Part shown: one piece after another, positions 23,692 through 31,934 of the stretch | How positions within the stretch are numbered: position 1 is the stretch's first letter | How the letters are laid out: the number at the start of each line of letters is the position of its first letter | Source: CAYJLC01 sp964370735 | GTDB lineage: Bacteria; Bacillota; Clostridia; Oscillospirales; Butyricicoccaceae | NCBI GenBank assembly: GCA_964370735.1 | Contig: CAYJLC010000017.1 | Location: 1-40,770 of the forward strand | Direction: 5' to 3' | DNA length: 40,770 nucleotides | Notes under the pieces: model-generated | Database searches by the model: none | The model's input: only the letters and a program-made list of their open reading frames with translations | Told to the model about the DNA's origin: nothing | Program-made: the position numbers and the translations under genes

Positions 23692-23728
23692 AAAAAGGTG
23701 CCGTCGCAACTGCGATAGCACCTTTTTT
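23691..23728. terminator. Bidirectional intrinsic terminator
   Basis: Arms AAAAAAGGTGC (23691-23701) and GCACCTTTTTT (23718-23728) with a further inner stem GTCGC/GCGAT. It closes the methionine operon and, read leftward, gltBD. Confidence 0.92.
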
Positions 23729-23729
23729 A

Positions 23730-25205
23730 TTATAAATTGCTATAACCCATAAGAAATGCATCAACTTCGCGTGCAACATCTCTGCCTTCACGCAATGCCC
23801 AAACAATCAAGCTTTGACCTCTGCGCATATCACCAGCGGCAAAAACTTTATCCTCATTGGTTTTAAATTTTTTCGTCGAAACATTGCCTCTATTGTCTGT
23901 TTCAATAGCGAAATTATCAACAACATATTGCTCTGAACCCAAAAATCCAGCTGCAATAAAGACTAAGTCCGCTTCTACCTCGAATGTTTCACCAGTAGGT
24001 TTCATAGTTATTCTGCCTGTTTCCTCATCATGCTCTGCACATAATTTCGAAACAATAGCGCCCCTAACATTTCCATCATCATCTTTAAGAAACTCACTTA
24101 CAGTGGTCTGATAAATTCTAGGATCATTTCCGAATACTGCTATCGCCTCTTCTTGACCATAATCAGTTTTAAGCGTTAGCGGCCATTGTGGCCATGCATT
24201 CGAAGCAGTTCTTTCTTCTGGTAGTTTTGCCATCATTTCTAGCTGAACAACATTCGTTGCACCCTGACGAATTGACGACCCAACACAGTCATTTCCTGTG
24301 TCACCACCACCGATTACAAGAACTTTTTTGCCACATGCATCAATTGCTTTGCCATCCTCAAAATTTGAATCAAGCAGACTTTTTGTCACTGTTTTTAAGT
24401 AGTCAACTGCAAAATAAATTCCGTTTGCATCTCTACCTTCGGCGAAAATATCGCGTGGTTTTGACGCACCACAGCATAAAACCACAGCATCAAACTCATT
24501 TTTCAGCTCATCTGCTGATTTATCAACACCAATATTGCAATTTGTAACAAAATCAATTCCCTCTTGTTTCATAATATCAGTACGTCTATCGATAACCCAT
24601 TTTTCAAGCTTCATATTTGGAATTCCATACATCAAAAGCCCACCTAAACGGTCACTTCTTTCAAAAACAGTCACTTTATGGCCTCTTTTGTTAAGCCACT
24701 CTGCAGTAGCAAGCCCAGAAGGGCCTGAACCTACCACAGCAACAGTTTTCCCTGTTCTTGTTTCAGGAGCACACGCGATAATTCTGCCTTCTTTATAAGC
24801 TTCCTCGATGATAGCAAGCTCATTTTCTTTAACAGATACAGCGTCACCATTTAATGAACAGGTGCACGCAGCTTCACATAAAGCAGGACAAGCACGCGCA
24901 GTAAATTCTGGGAAACGGTTTGTCGCAAAAAGACGATTAAGCGCTAAATCATATTTCCCTTTATATACCAAATCATTCCACTCCGGAATTAAATTATTCA
25001 GTGGGCAACCACTAGTCATACCAGCGATTAATGTACCATTTTGACAAAACGGCACCCCACAATCCATACATCTTGCACCTTGTAGCATTTGTTCTTCTTT
25101 TGAAATATGCTTATGAAACTCATCAAAGTTTTTAATTCTATCAAGAGGTGCAATCTCTTCACTAGTTACGCGTGAATAGTCTAAAAATCCAGTCATTTTA
25201 CCCAT
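23730..25205 (-). CDS. gltD: Glutamate synthase small subunit
   Basis: It oxidises NAD(P)H and passes electrons to GltB. The 491-residue protein has the N-terminal Fe-S cysteines (C46, C49, C54, C67, in CMDCGVPFC and GCPLN), an FAD loop VAVVGSGPSGLATAEWL near 150, and an NAD(P) loop VLVIGGGDTGNDC near 285. The C-terminus has KVFAAGDMRRGQSLIVWAL, the FAD-binding close. Length is usual. The start follows AGAGGTG. It lies 12 bases after gltB, with which it forms the holoenzyme. Confidence 0.95.
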   Translation of the reverse strand: MGKMTGFLDYSRVTSEEIAPLDRIKNFDEFHKHISKEEQMLQGARCMDCGVPFCQNGTLIAGMTSGCPLNNLIPEWNDLVYKGKYDLALNRLFATNRFPEFTARACPALCEAACTCSLNGDAVSVKENELAIIEEAYKEGRIIACAPETRTGKTVAVVGSGPSGLATAEWLNKRGHKVTVFERSDRLGGLLMYGIPNMKLEKWVIDRRTDIMKQEGIDFVTNCNIGVDKSADELKNEFDAVVLCCGASKPRDIFAEGRDANGIYFAVDYLKTVTKSLLDSNFEDGKAIDACGKKVLVIGGGDTGNDCVGSSIRQGATNVVQLEMMAKLPEERTASNAWPQWPLTLKTDYGQEEAIAVFGNDPRIYQTTVSEFLKDDDGNVRGAIVSKLCAEHDEETGRITMKPTGETFEVEADLVFIAAGFLGSEQYVVDNFAIETDNRGNVSTKKFKTNEDKVFAAGDMRRGQSLIVWALREGRDVAREVDAFLMGYSNL

Positions 25206-25217
25206 TTTTCTTCACCT

Positions 25218-28200
25218 CTACTTGCTTTTTATAGCATAAAATGCTTCCATTTGTGCGTGTTCATTGTCTAGTCCTTTTTCTTCCATCTGTGCGATTAAAC
25301 GAAGCATTTTATCGTAATCATGTGGGAAGATTTTCTTAAATTTCGGTAAATAATCACCAAAGTTCTCTAAAACTTCGCGACCCTTATTACTGCCAGTTTT
25401 TTCTACATGTTCTGTGATTAATTTGCGTAAAATCGTCACATCAACCTTATCATCAACAGGTAATAAATTCACCATCGCCTTGTTTACATTTTTATAGAAA
25501 TCTTGATTTTCATCAAGTACATACGCAATACCACCAGACATACCAGCAGCAAAGTTTTTGCCAGTTTTCCCTAAAACAACAACCGTTCCACCAGTCATAT
25601 ATTCAAGTCCATGGTCACCAACGCCTTCACAAACAGCAGTAGCACCTGAGTTACGAACGCAGAAACGCTCTCCAGCCACACCACTTACGAAAATTTTACC
25701 GCCAGTCGCACCATAAAGCGCTACATTTCCGATAAGAATATTTTCATCATGTTTGAAAGTCGATTTTTCCGATGGATACACAATAATTTCCCCACCAGAT
25801 AAACCTTTACCAAGATAATCATTACAATCGCCTTTAAGCTCAAGCGTAAGTCCCTTAGGAATAAACGCACCAAAGCTTTGACCACCGCTACCATTACAAA
25901 CAACGTGGAAAGTACCATTTTCTAATGTATTTCCGTATTTTTTCGTAATTTCACTTCCGAAAATAGTACCTGTACTTCTATCAATATTCGTAACATCAGT
26001 TTCAATTTTATGCGAAACACCTTTTTTAAGCGCCTTCTCAAAAGCTGGAAGTAAAGTTTTCATATCAATAGTTTGAGTTAATTCAAAATCAAACATATCG
26101 TCTTTATTAAAGTAAATTCCAGTATTTTCGATAAGTGGATTTTGAAGTAAACGTGATAAATCAAGTGTTTTTGCTCTATCATTTGTAATATCATCACGTT
26201 TTACAAGTAAATCTGTTCTACCAACTAGCTCATTTATAGTGCGAACACCTAATTTTGCCATGTGTGAACGAAGAGATTCTGCCATATACATCATGAAATT
26301 CTCTACATATTCAGGTTTTCCGATAAATCTCTCACGAAGTTTAGGATTTTGTGTCGCAATACCCATAGGACAAGTGTCAAGATTACAAACACGCATCATA
26401 ACACAACCAAGTGCCACAAGTGGACCTGTCGCAAAAGAAAAACGTTCAGCACCAAGCATAGCAGCGATAGCAATTTCACGACCAGACATAAGTTTACTAT
26501 CAGTTTCAAGCTCAATTCTGCTTCTAAGTCCATTTAAAATAAGTGTTTGATGAGCCTCGGCAACACCAAGTTCCCAAGGTAAACCAGCATGATGAATAGA
26601 CGCTGTCGGAGCAGAACCAGTACCACCGTCATAACCACTAATTGTGATATGTCCAGCACCTGCTTTCGCAACACCAGCAGCAATCGTTCCAACTCCCGCT
26701 TCCGAAACAAGTTTTACAGAAATAGTAGCATCACGATTAGCATTTTTAAGGTCATAAATTAATTGTGCCAAGTCTTCAATTGAATAAATATCATGGTGTG
26801 GAGGTGGACTTATAAGTCCTACACCAGTAGTCGAGTGACGAGTTTTTGCTACCCAAGGATAAACTTTCGAGCCAGGCAAATGCCCACCCTCACCAGGTTT
26901 TGCCCCTTGAGCAATTTTAATTTGAATTTCCTTTGCAGAAACTAAATATTTACTTGTAACACCAAAACGAGCAGACGCAACCTGTTTTACAGCAGAGTTT
27001 CTGTTAATTCCATCTTTTCCGATTTTATAACGTTCTTCTTCTTCCCCGCCTTCACCAGTGTTGCTTTTACCACCAATGTTATTCATTGCAATAGCTAACG
27101 CTTCGTGTGCCTCTTTTGAAAGCGAACCATAGCTCATAGGACCTGTGCTAAATCTTTTAACAATATCGCGAGCAGATTCAACTTCATCAATAGAAATTCC
27201 ACCATCTTCTGGATAGTTAAAAGTTAAAATATTTCTTAAGTGATATAAATTATCATTTTCAGTTAATTTTTCTTCATATTCTTTAAATAATTCAAAATTA
27301 CCTGTTTGAACAGCCTGTTGCAATATATGGATAGTTTCAGGGTTATAAAGATGCTCCTCTTTACCACTTCTCATTTGAAGATTACCACCACTGTCTAAAC
27401 CATCGAATGTATCAAGACCTAATGGGTCAAACGCCTGTCTGTGGTTTGCGTCTACATCTTCTTGAATATGTTTAAGCGAAACACCACCAACACGACTAGA
27501 AGTCCCTGTAAAATATGCATCAATAACAGTATCAGATATACCAACAGCCTCGAAAATTTGGCTTCCTTGATAACTTTGTATAGTAGAAATACCCATTTTA
27601 GACGCGATTTTTACGATACCATCTAATATTGCTTTATTATAATCGTTAACAGCTACATAGTAGTCTTTGTTTAAAAGTCCATCATCAACTAAAGAACGAA
27701 TAGATTCTTGAGCCAAATATGGGTTAACAGCACAAGCACCATAGCCTAAAAGCGTAGCAAAATGATGCACTTCGCGTGGTTCAGCACTCTCTAAAACTAA
27801 AGCTAACGCAGTACGTTTTTTAGTACGAACTAAGTGCTTAGACACAGCAGACACTGCAAGTAGTGACGGAATAGCTACACGATACTCGTCAACACCTCTG
27901 TCAGATAAAATAACGATGTTTGCACCGTTCTTATACGCTCTATCCACCTCAACGAAAACATGGTCTAAAGCTTTCTTTAAATCAGTATTTTTGTAATAAG
28001 TAATAGGAACAGTCACAACTTTAAAGCCTGGTTTGCTCATTTTTTTGATTTTAAGTAAGTCAACTTGTGTTAAAATCGGATTATTAACCTTTAAAACACG
28101 ACAGTTTTCAGCTTTTTCTTCAAGTAAATTTCCAGACGCACCAATATAAACGCTAGTATCAGTGATGATTTTCTCACGAATAGCATCAATAGGTGGATTT

Positions 28201-29762
28201 GTAACTTGAGCAAACATTTGTTTGAAATAATTGAAAAGTGGTGGGTTTTTTGAACTTAAAATAGCAAGTGGAGTATCATTACCCATCGCACCATGTGGCT
28301 CGTTTCCAGATAAAGCCATAGACATAATAGAACTATTCACGTCCTCATACTTATATCCAAAAGCTTTTTGAAGCTTTGAAAGCTCTTTTTTAGTTACTTG
28401 TGGTGTATTCTCGTTAGGAATTTTAAGGTCTTTTAAAGTCACTAAATTGCTATCTAACCACTCACCATAAGGCTTTCTAGAAGCATAATCTTCTTTTAAT
28501 TCATTATCATCGATAAGTTTACCAGAAACCATATCAACTAAAAGCATTTTCCCAGGACGAAGACGCTCTTTGCTTAAAACTAGCTCTTCTTCAACTGGAA
28601 CAACACCAACCTCAGATGATAAAATCATTCTACCATCTTTAGTTATATAATAACGCGACGGACGAAGTCCATTTCTATCTAATACAGCACCCATAACGTC
28701 ACCATCTGAGAATAAAATCGCAGCAGGACCATCCCAAGGCTCAAGCATTGTTGCATAGTATTGATAAAAGTCCTTTTTAGAACGACTCATAGCCTCGTCA
28801 TTTGCCCAAGGCTCAGGAATTGCAGCCATAACAGCTAACGGGAGTTCCAATCCATTCATAACCATAAATTCTAGCGCATTATCAAGTCTAGCACTATCTG
28901 AACCAGAAGCGTCCACGATAGGCATAACTTTTGATAAATCCATATAAGAACTCGCAACAGTTTCTTCCCTAGCATGCATTAAATCGGCATTTCCTTGAAT
29001 AGTATTAATCTCACCATTATGTAAAATAAATCTATTCGGATGAGCACGCATCCAGCTTGGCATAGTATTTGTAGAAAAACGGCTATGAACCATACCCATC
29101 GCCGATTCATAATCTTCATCTTGTAAATCAAGGTAGAATAAACGAAGTTCACTTACAAGGAACATCCCTTTATAAACGATAGTTCTGCTAGATAAACTAC
29201 ATACATAAGTGTCTGCTTGACCTTGTTCAAAAATACGACGAATAATATATAATTTTCTGTCAAAGTCAATCCCTTGTGCAAGATTAGTCGGACGTTTGAT
29301 GAAACATTGCCAAATTGATGGCATACACGAAACAGCCGTTGCTCCTAAAATAGAAACATTCGTTGGCACTTCTCTCCAACCTAAGAACTCAAGTCCCTCT
29401 TTTTTAACAATAATCTCAAGCATTTTCATCGCTTGTTTTCTAAGGTATTCTTCTTTTGGAAAAAAGAACATTCCAACGCCATAATCGCGCTCGTCGCCAA
29501 TATCAAATGAAAGTGCTAATGTGGCTTTTTTAAAGAATTTATGGCTAACTTGTAGCAAAATACCAACACCATCACCCGTTTCACCCGCTGCATCTTTACC
29601 AGCTCTGTGTTCTAAATTCTCTACGATATGAAGTGCATCACATACAGTTTTATGTGTTTTTCTGCCATAAATATCAACGACAGCACCAATACCACAGTTA
29701 TCATGTTCATACCTTGAATCATAAAGCCCTACGGGTTTTTTTAAGTTTGTAAAATTTTTCAT
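25218..29762 (-). CDS. gltB: Glutamate synthase large subunit
   Basis: It converts glutamine and 2-oxoglutarate to two glutamates. The 1514-residue protein starts with a 22-residue propeptide before the nucleophile Cys23 (EHDNCGIGA), then the amidotransferase domain (about 23-430), central and FMN-binding synthase domains (to about 1200, with GGKSNTGEGGEEEERY and ISGYDGGTGSAP), the 3Fe-4S cysteines in CVMMRVCNLDTCPMG, and the C-terminal beta-helix (MTGGTVVVLGKTGKNFAAG). The start at 29762 is chosen over 29771 because AGAGG lies nine bases ahead. It has its own promoter and a leader terminator. Confidence 0.96.
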   Translation of the reverse strand: MKNFTNLKKPVGLYDSRYEHDNCGIGAVVDIYGRKTHKTVCDALHIVENLEHRAGKDAAGETGDGVGILLQVSHKFFKKATLALSFDIGDERDYGVGMFFFPKEEYLRKQAMKMLEIIVKKEGLEFLGWREVPTNVSILGATAVSCMPSIWQCFIKRPTNLAQGIDFDRKLYIIRRIFEQGQADTYVCSLSSRTIVYKGMFLVSELRLFYLDLQDEDYESAMGMVHSRFSTNTMPSWMRAHPNRFILHNGEINTIQGNADLMHAREETVASSYMDLSKVMPIVDASGSDSARLDNALEFMVMNGLELPLAVMAAIPEPWANDEAMSRSKKDFYQYYATMLEPWDGPAAILFSDGDVMGAVLDRNGLRPSRYYITKDGRMILSSEVGVVPVEEELVLSKERLRPGKMLLVDMVSGKLIDDNELKEDYASRKPYGEWLDSNLVTLKDLKIPNENTPQVTKKELSKLQKAFGYKYEDVNSSIMSMALSGNEPHGAMGNDTPLAILSSKNPPLFNYFKQMFAQVTNPPIDAIREKIITDTSVYIGASGNLLEEKAENCRVLKVNNPILTQVDLLKIKKMSKPGFKVVTVPITYYKNTDLKKALDHVFVEVDRAYKNGANIVILSDRGVDEYRVAIPSLLAVSAVSKHLVRTKKRTALALVLESAEPREVHHFATLLGYGACAVNPYLAQESIRSLVDDGLLNKDYYVAVNDYNKAILDGIVKIASKMGISTIQSYQGSQIFEAVGISDTVIDAYFTGTSSRVGGVSLKHIQEDVDANHRQAFDPLGLDTFDGLDSGGNLQMRSGKEEHLYNPETIHILQQAVQTGNFELFKEYEEKLTENDNLYHLRNILTFNYPEDGGISIDEVESARDIVKRFSTGPMSYGSLSKEAHEALAIAMNNIGGKSNTGEGGEEEERYKIGKDGINRNSAVKQVASARFGVTSKYLVSAKEIQIKIAQGAKPGEGGHLPGSKVYPWVAKTRHSTTGVGLISPPPHHDIYSIEDLAQLIYDLKNANRDATISVKLVSEAGVGTIAAGVAKAGAGHITISGYDGGTGSAPTASIHHAGLPWELGVAEAHQTLILNGLRSRIELETDSKLMSGREIAIAAMLGAERFSFATGPLVALGCVMMRVCNLDTCPMGIATQNPKLRERFIGKPEYVENFMMYMAESLRSHMAKLGVRTINELVGRTDLLVKRDDITNDRAKTLDLSRLLQNPLIENTGIYFNKDDMFDFELTQTIDMKTLLPAFEKALKKGVSHKIETDVTNIDRSTGTIFGSEITKKYGNTLENGTFHVVCNGSGGQSFGAFIPKGLTLELKGDCNDYLGKGLSGGEIIVYPSEKSTFKHDENILIGNVALYGATGGKIFVSGVAGERFCVRNSGATAVCEGVGDHGLEYMTGGTVVVLGKTGKNFAAGMSGGIAYVLDENQDFYKNVNKAMVNLLPVDDKVDVTILRKLITEHVEKTGSNKGREVLENFGDYLPKFKKIFPHDYDKMLRLIAQMEEKGLDNEHAQMEAFYAIKSK

Positions 29763-29797
29763 CAATCTCATCCTCTTGTCTTTGATTACTTAAAGGC

Positions 29798-29851
29798 AAA
29801 AAAATGACGCACTAAAGTAAGCGTCGCGCTCGACACCTTCTTTAGAACGCC
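29798..29851 (-). promoter_or_regulatory. Leader terminator (attenuator candidate) of gltBD
   Basis: The first 60 bases of the gltB transcript form a 46-base hairpin: arms 29831-29851 and 29806-29826 pair at 19 of 21 positions (some G-U), with loop AGCG. It is followed by A and seven T (29798-29804), so it looks like a strong intrinsic terminator ahead of gltB. A tiny frame, ATG GCG TTC TAA, with AAAGGA close before it, lies on the upstream arm; ribosomes there could open the hairpin. No T-box or known riboswitch core was seen. The mechanism is unknown. Confidence 0.7.
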
Positions 29852-29869
29852 ATTGTCCTTTGTGTATTA

Positions 29870-29898
29870 ATTATACAATATTTCGATAAAATATGCAA
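29870..29898 (-). promoter_or_regulatory. Sigma-A promoter of gltBD
   Basis: Minus-strand TTGCAT (29893-29898), 17 bases and TATAAT (29870-29875). Transcription should start near 29863, just before the leader hairpin. Confidence 0.8.
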
Positions 29899-30082
29899 CA
29901 CTTTTTTGCACTTTAAAGTGTCAAATTTTCTACTTATTTTTATTTTTTATTTATACAAGATACACAATTTATGTATATTTTACAGCATTTTTCGGTGTTC
30001 TCTAAAGAAATACAATTGTATTCTCATGTAAACTCGTCCACACCACAAAGGCACGCAGAGTGTTTTTAAACCGATTTTCGCT
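29899..30082. other. Gene-free stretch with two perfect palindromes upstream of gltB
   Basis: No coding frame is supported here; the gene-free gap runs from 29763 to 30115. Two perfect palindromes stand out. CACTTTAAAGTG (29909-29920) lies 11 bases upstream of the gltB -35 box, near -51, where an activator could bind. AATACAATTGTATT (30009-30022) lies about 150 bases upstream of the start point. In AT-rich sequence such palindromes may be chance. Neither matches the Rex site. Confidence 0.4.
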
Positions 30083-30112
30083 AAAAAACGGATAGCCAAA
30101 AGCTATCCGTTT
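30083..30112 (-). terminator. Intrinsic terminator of the acn-icd-rex genes
   Basis: Minus-strand arms AAACGGATAGC and GCTATCCGTTT (30086-30112) with a 5-base loop, followed by a T run, four bases after the rex stop codon. Confidence 0.9.
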
Positions 30113-30115
30113 AAT

Positions 30116-30754
30116 TTATTTTTCTAAACTATCTTTCATATTGTAAGAAAGTCTTCTTAGGCTATCTGAGAAATGAACGTTTTCAACTGGTATGTTCAAA
30201 CCTTGTAAATGCAAATCAGCACTTGTAAAGTTCCAAATCCCTTTTATTCCTGCTTCACCTAGTCTTTTCGCTACTTCTAGCGCAAATTCTTTTGGCAAAG
30301 TAATAATACCAATATCGATATTATTATCAGACACAAATTTTTCCAATATGTCCATAGAATAAATGTTAAGTGGGCCATTTTTAGTATCTACTACTTTTTC
30401 TTCGATGTCAAACCCAGCAACAAGCTCCACTCCACTTCTTTCAAAGTAAAAGTTTTTTGTTAGTGCACGTCCCATATTACCGACACCAACAATAATCGCT
30501 TTCTTCGGTACATCAAGTCCCAAAATATTAGCAAGTGCATCACGCAAACTTTCAACATTGTACCCATAACCTTGTTGACCAAAGCCACCAAAGCAGTTTA
30601 AGTCTTGTCGTATTTGCGACGCAGTAAGTCCCATTTTATCAGCCAAAGCCTTAGATGAAATTCTCGAAATACCAGAGTCTATTAACTCAGTTGAATATCT
30701 ATAATATCTCGGAATTCTACCTATAACAGCTTGAGATATATATTTTTTATCCAT
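30116..30754 (-). CDS. rex: Redox-sensing transcriptional repressor Rex
   Basis: Rex senses the NADH/NAD+ ratio and represses fermentation and respiration genes when NADH is low. The 212-residue protein has the winged helix at 1-80 (AVIGRIPRYYRYSTELIDSG and LTASQIRQDLNCFGGFGQQGYGYN, cited in part: SQIRQDLNCFG) and a Rossmann domain with GVGNMGRAL at about 94-102. The start follows AAAGGC. It is 14 bases after icd, so it is probably cotranscribed with the TCA genes, linking redox control with 2-oxoglutarate supply. No clear Rex site was found in the window. Confidence 0.95.
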   Translation of the reverse strand: MDKKYISQAVIGRIPRYYRYSTELIDSGISRISSKALADKMGLTASQIRQDLNCFGGFGQQGYGYNVESLRDALANILGLDVPKKAIIVGVGNMGRALTKNFYFERSGVELVAGFDIEEKVVDTKNGPLNIYSMDILEKFVSDNNIDIGIITLPKEFALEVAKRLGEAGIKGIWNFTSADLHLQGLNIPVENVHFSDSLRRLSYNMKDSLEK

Positions 30755-30768
30755 AAAAGCCTTTCTAG

Positions 30769-31914
30769 TTAGATATTTTCTAAAACATAATTTGTAAATT
30801 GATCAGCTGTGCACCCTGTATCACGACCAGTAATAGTCATTTTCTTGTCTTCAAACATACAGAAGTCAAGTGCTTTTTCTAATTTTCTAGCTAAGTCGTT
30901 CTCACCAATATGGTCAAGTAACATAACTGAGGCACGAAGCATAGAACAAGGGTCAGCATATTTATCTCTACCTTCTAAAACCATTCTAGGTGCAGAACCA
31001 TGAATAGCTTCGAACATTGCGTATCTTTTACCGATATTACCAGAACCAGCAGTACCAACTCCACCTTGGAATTCAGCAGCTTCATCTGTTAAAATATCGC
31101 CATATAGATTTGGAAGAACCATAACCTCGAAATCGCATCTACGTTTAGTATCAACAAGTTTCGCAGTCATAATATCGATATACCAGTCATCAAATGCGAT
31201 TTCTGGATATTCTTTAGACATTTCTTCACATATATTTAAAAATTTACCATCAGTTGTTTTAATAACATTTGCTTTAGTAACAGCAGTAACTCTTTTTCTA
31301 CCAGTCTTTTTCGCGTGTTCAAAAGCAAGTCTTGCGATACGCTCTGTACCACCTTTAGTAGTAACTGTGAAATCAATAGCAAGGTCGTCATTAATATTTA
31401 CGCCTTTAGAACCAACAGCATAAGCACCCTCAGTATTTTCTCTGAAGAATACCCAGTCAATTCCTTCGCTTTCTACTTTAACAGGGCGAACGTTAGCAAA
31501 AAGGTCAAGCTCTTTTCTCATAGCAACGTTTGCACTCTCGATATTTTTCATACCATCACCAGCACGAGGTGTAGTAGTTGGTCCTTTTAAAATAACATGA
31601 CAAGTTTTTAACTCATCTAAAGTATCTTCTGGAATTGCAACACCAAGTTCAGCACGTCTTTCGATAGTTAATCCATCTACAACTTTAAACTCAATTTTGC
31701 CAGCGTCGATTTTATCTTTAAGTAAAACTTCTAAAACTTTTTGTGATTGATTAGTAATCATAGGGCCGATTCCGTCCCCACCACAAACACCAATAATAAT
31801 TTTATCAAGTGTGTTATAATCAATAAAGTCTTGTTCTTCCTTCATTTTCTCAATTCTTGCCAATTGAGATTTTACGATTTCCTCGTACTTTGCTAATGCC
31901 TCATTTGATAACAT
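30769..31914 (-). CDS. icd: Isocitrate dehydrogenase (isocitrate/isopropylmalate family)
   Basis: It decarboxylates isocitrate to 2-oxoglutarate. The 381-residue protein shows the family's GVCGGDGIGP loop, IESANVAMRKELDLFANVRP for substrate binding, NLYGDILTDEAAEFQGGVG with metal-binding Asp residues, and FEAIHGSAPRM for the cofactor. The start at 31914 follows GGAGGG seven bases ahead; an ATG at 31920 is too close. Family members also act on isopropylmalate or homoisocitrate, but the aconitase gene immediately upstream and gltB nearby favour isocitrate. NAD rather than NADP is likely from family resemblance but not certain. Confidence 0.85.
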   Translation of the reverse strand: MLSNEALAKYEEIVKSQLARIEKMKEEQDFIDYNTLDKIIIGVCGGDGIGPMITNQSQKVLEVLLKDKIDAGKIEFKVVDGLTIERRAELGVAIPEDTLDELKTCHVILKGPTTTPRAGDGMKNIESANVAMRKELDLFANVRPVKVESEGIDWVFFRENTEGAYAVGSKGVNINDDLAIDFTVTTKGGTERIARLAFEHAKKTGRKRVTAVTKANVIKTTDGKFLNICEEMSKEYPEIAFDDWYIDIMTAKLVDTKRRCDFEVMVLPNLYGDILTDEAAEFQGGVGTAGSGNIGKRYAMFEAIHGSAPRMVLEGRDKYADPCSMLRASVMLLDHIGENDLARKLEKALDFCMFEDKKMTITGRDTGCTADQFTNYVLENI

Positions 31915-31934
31915 TTTCATACCCTCCATTAATA

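Noticed and set aside
26239..26550. Open frames on the strand opposite gltB and other long genes
   Set aside because: They lack ribosome sites and recognisable products and are explained by the codon pattern of the real gene on the other strand.
29798..29863. T-box or known riboswitch in the gltB leader
   Set aside because: No T-box antiterminator core (AGGGTGG..ACCGCG) and no specifier stem; only one long hairpin with a U tract.
31840..31870. TTGCCAATTG-like repeat within icd, similar to the palindrome before acn
   Set aside because: It lies in coding sequence, is only half conserved and has a simple coding explanation.
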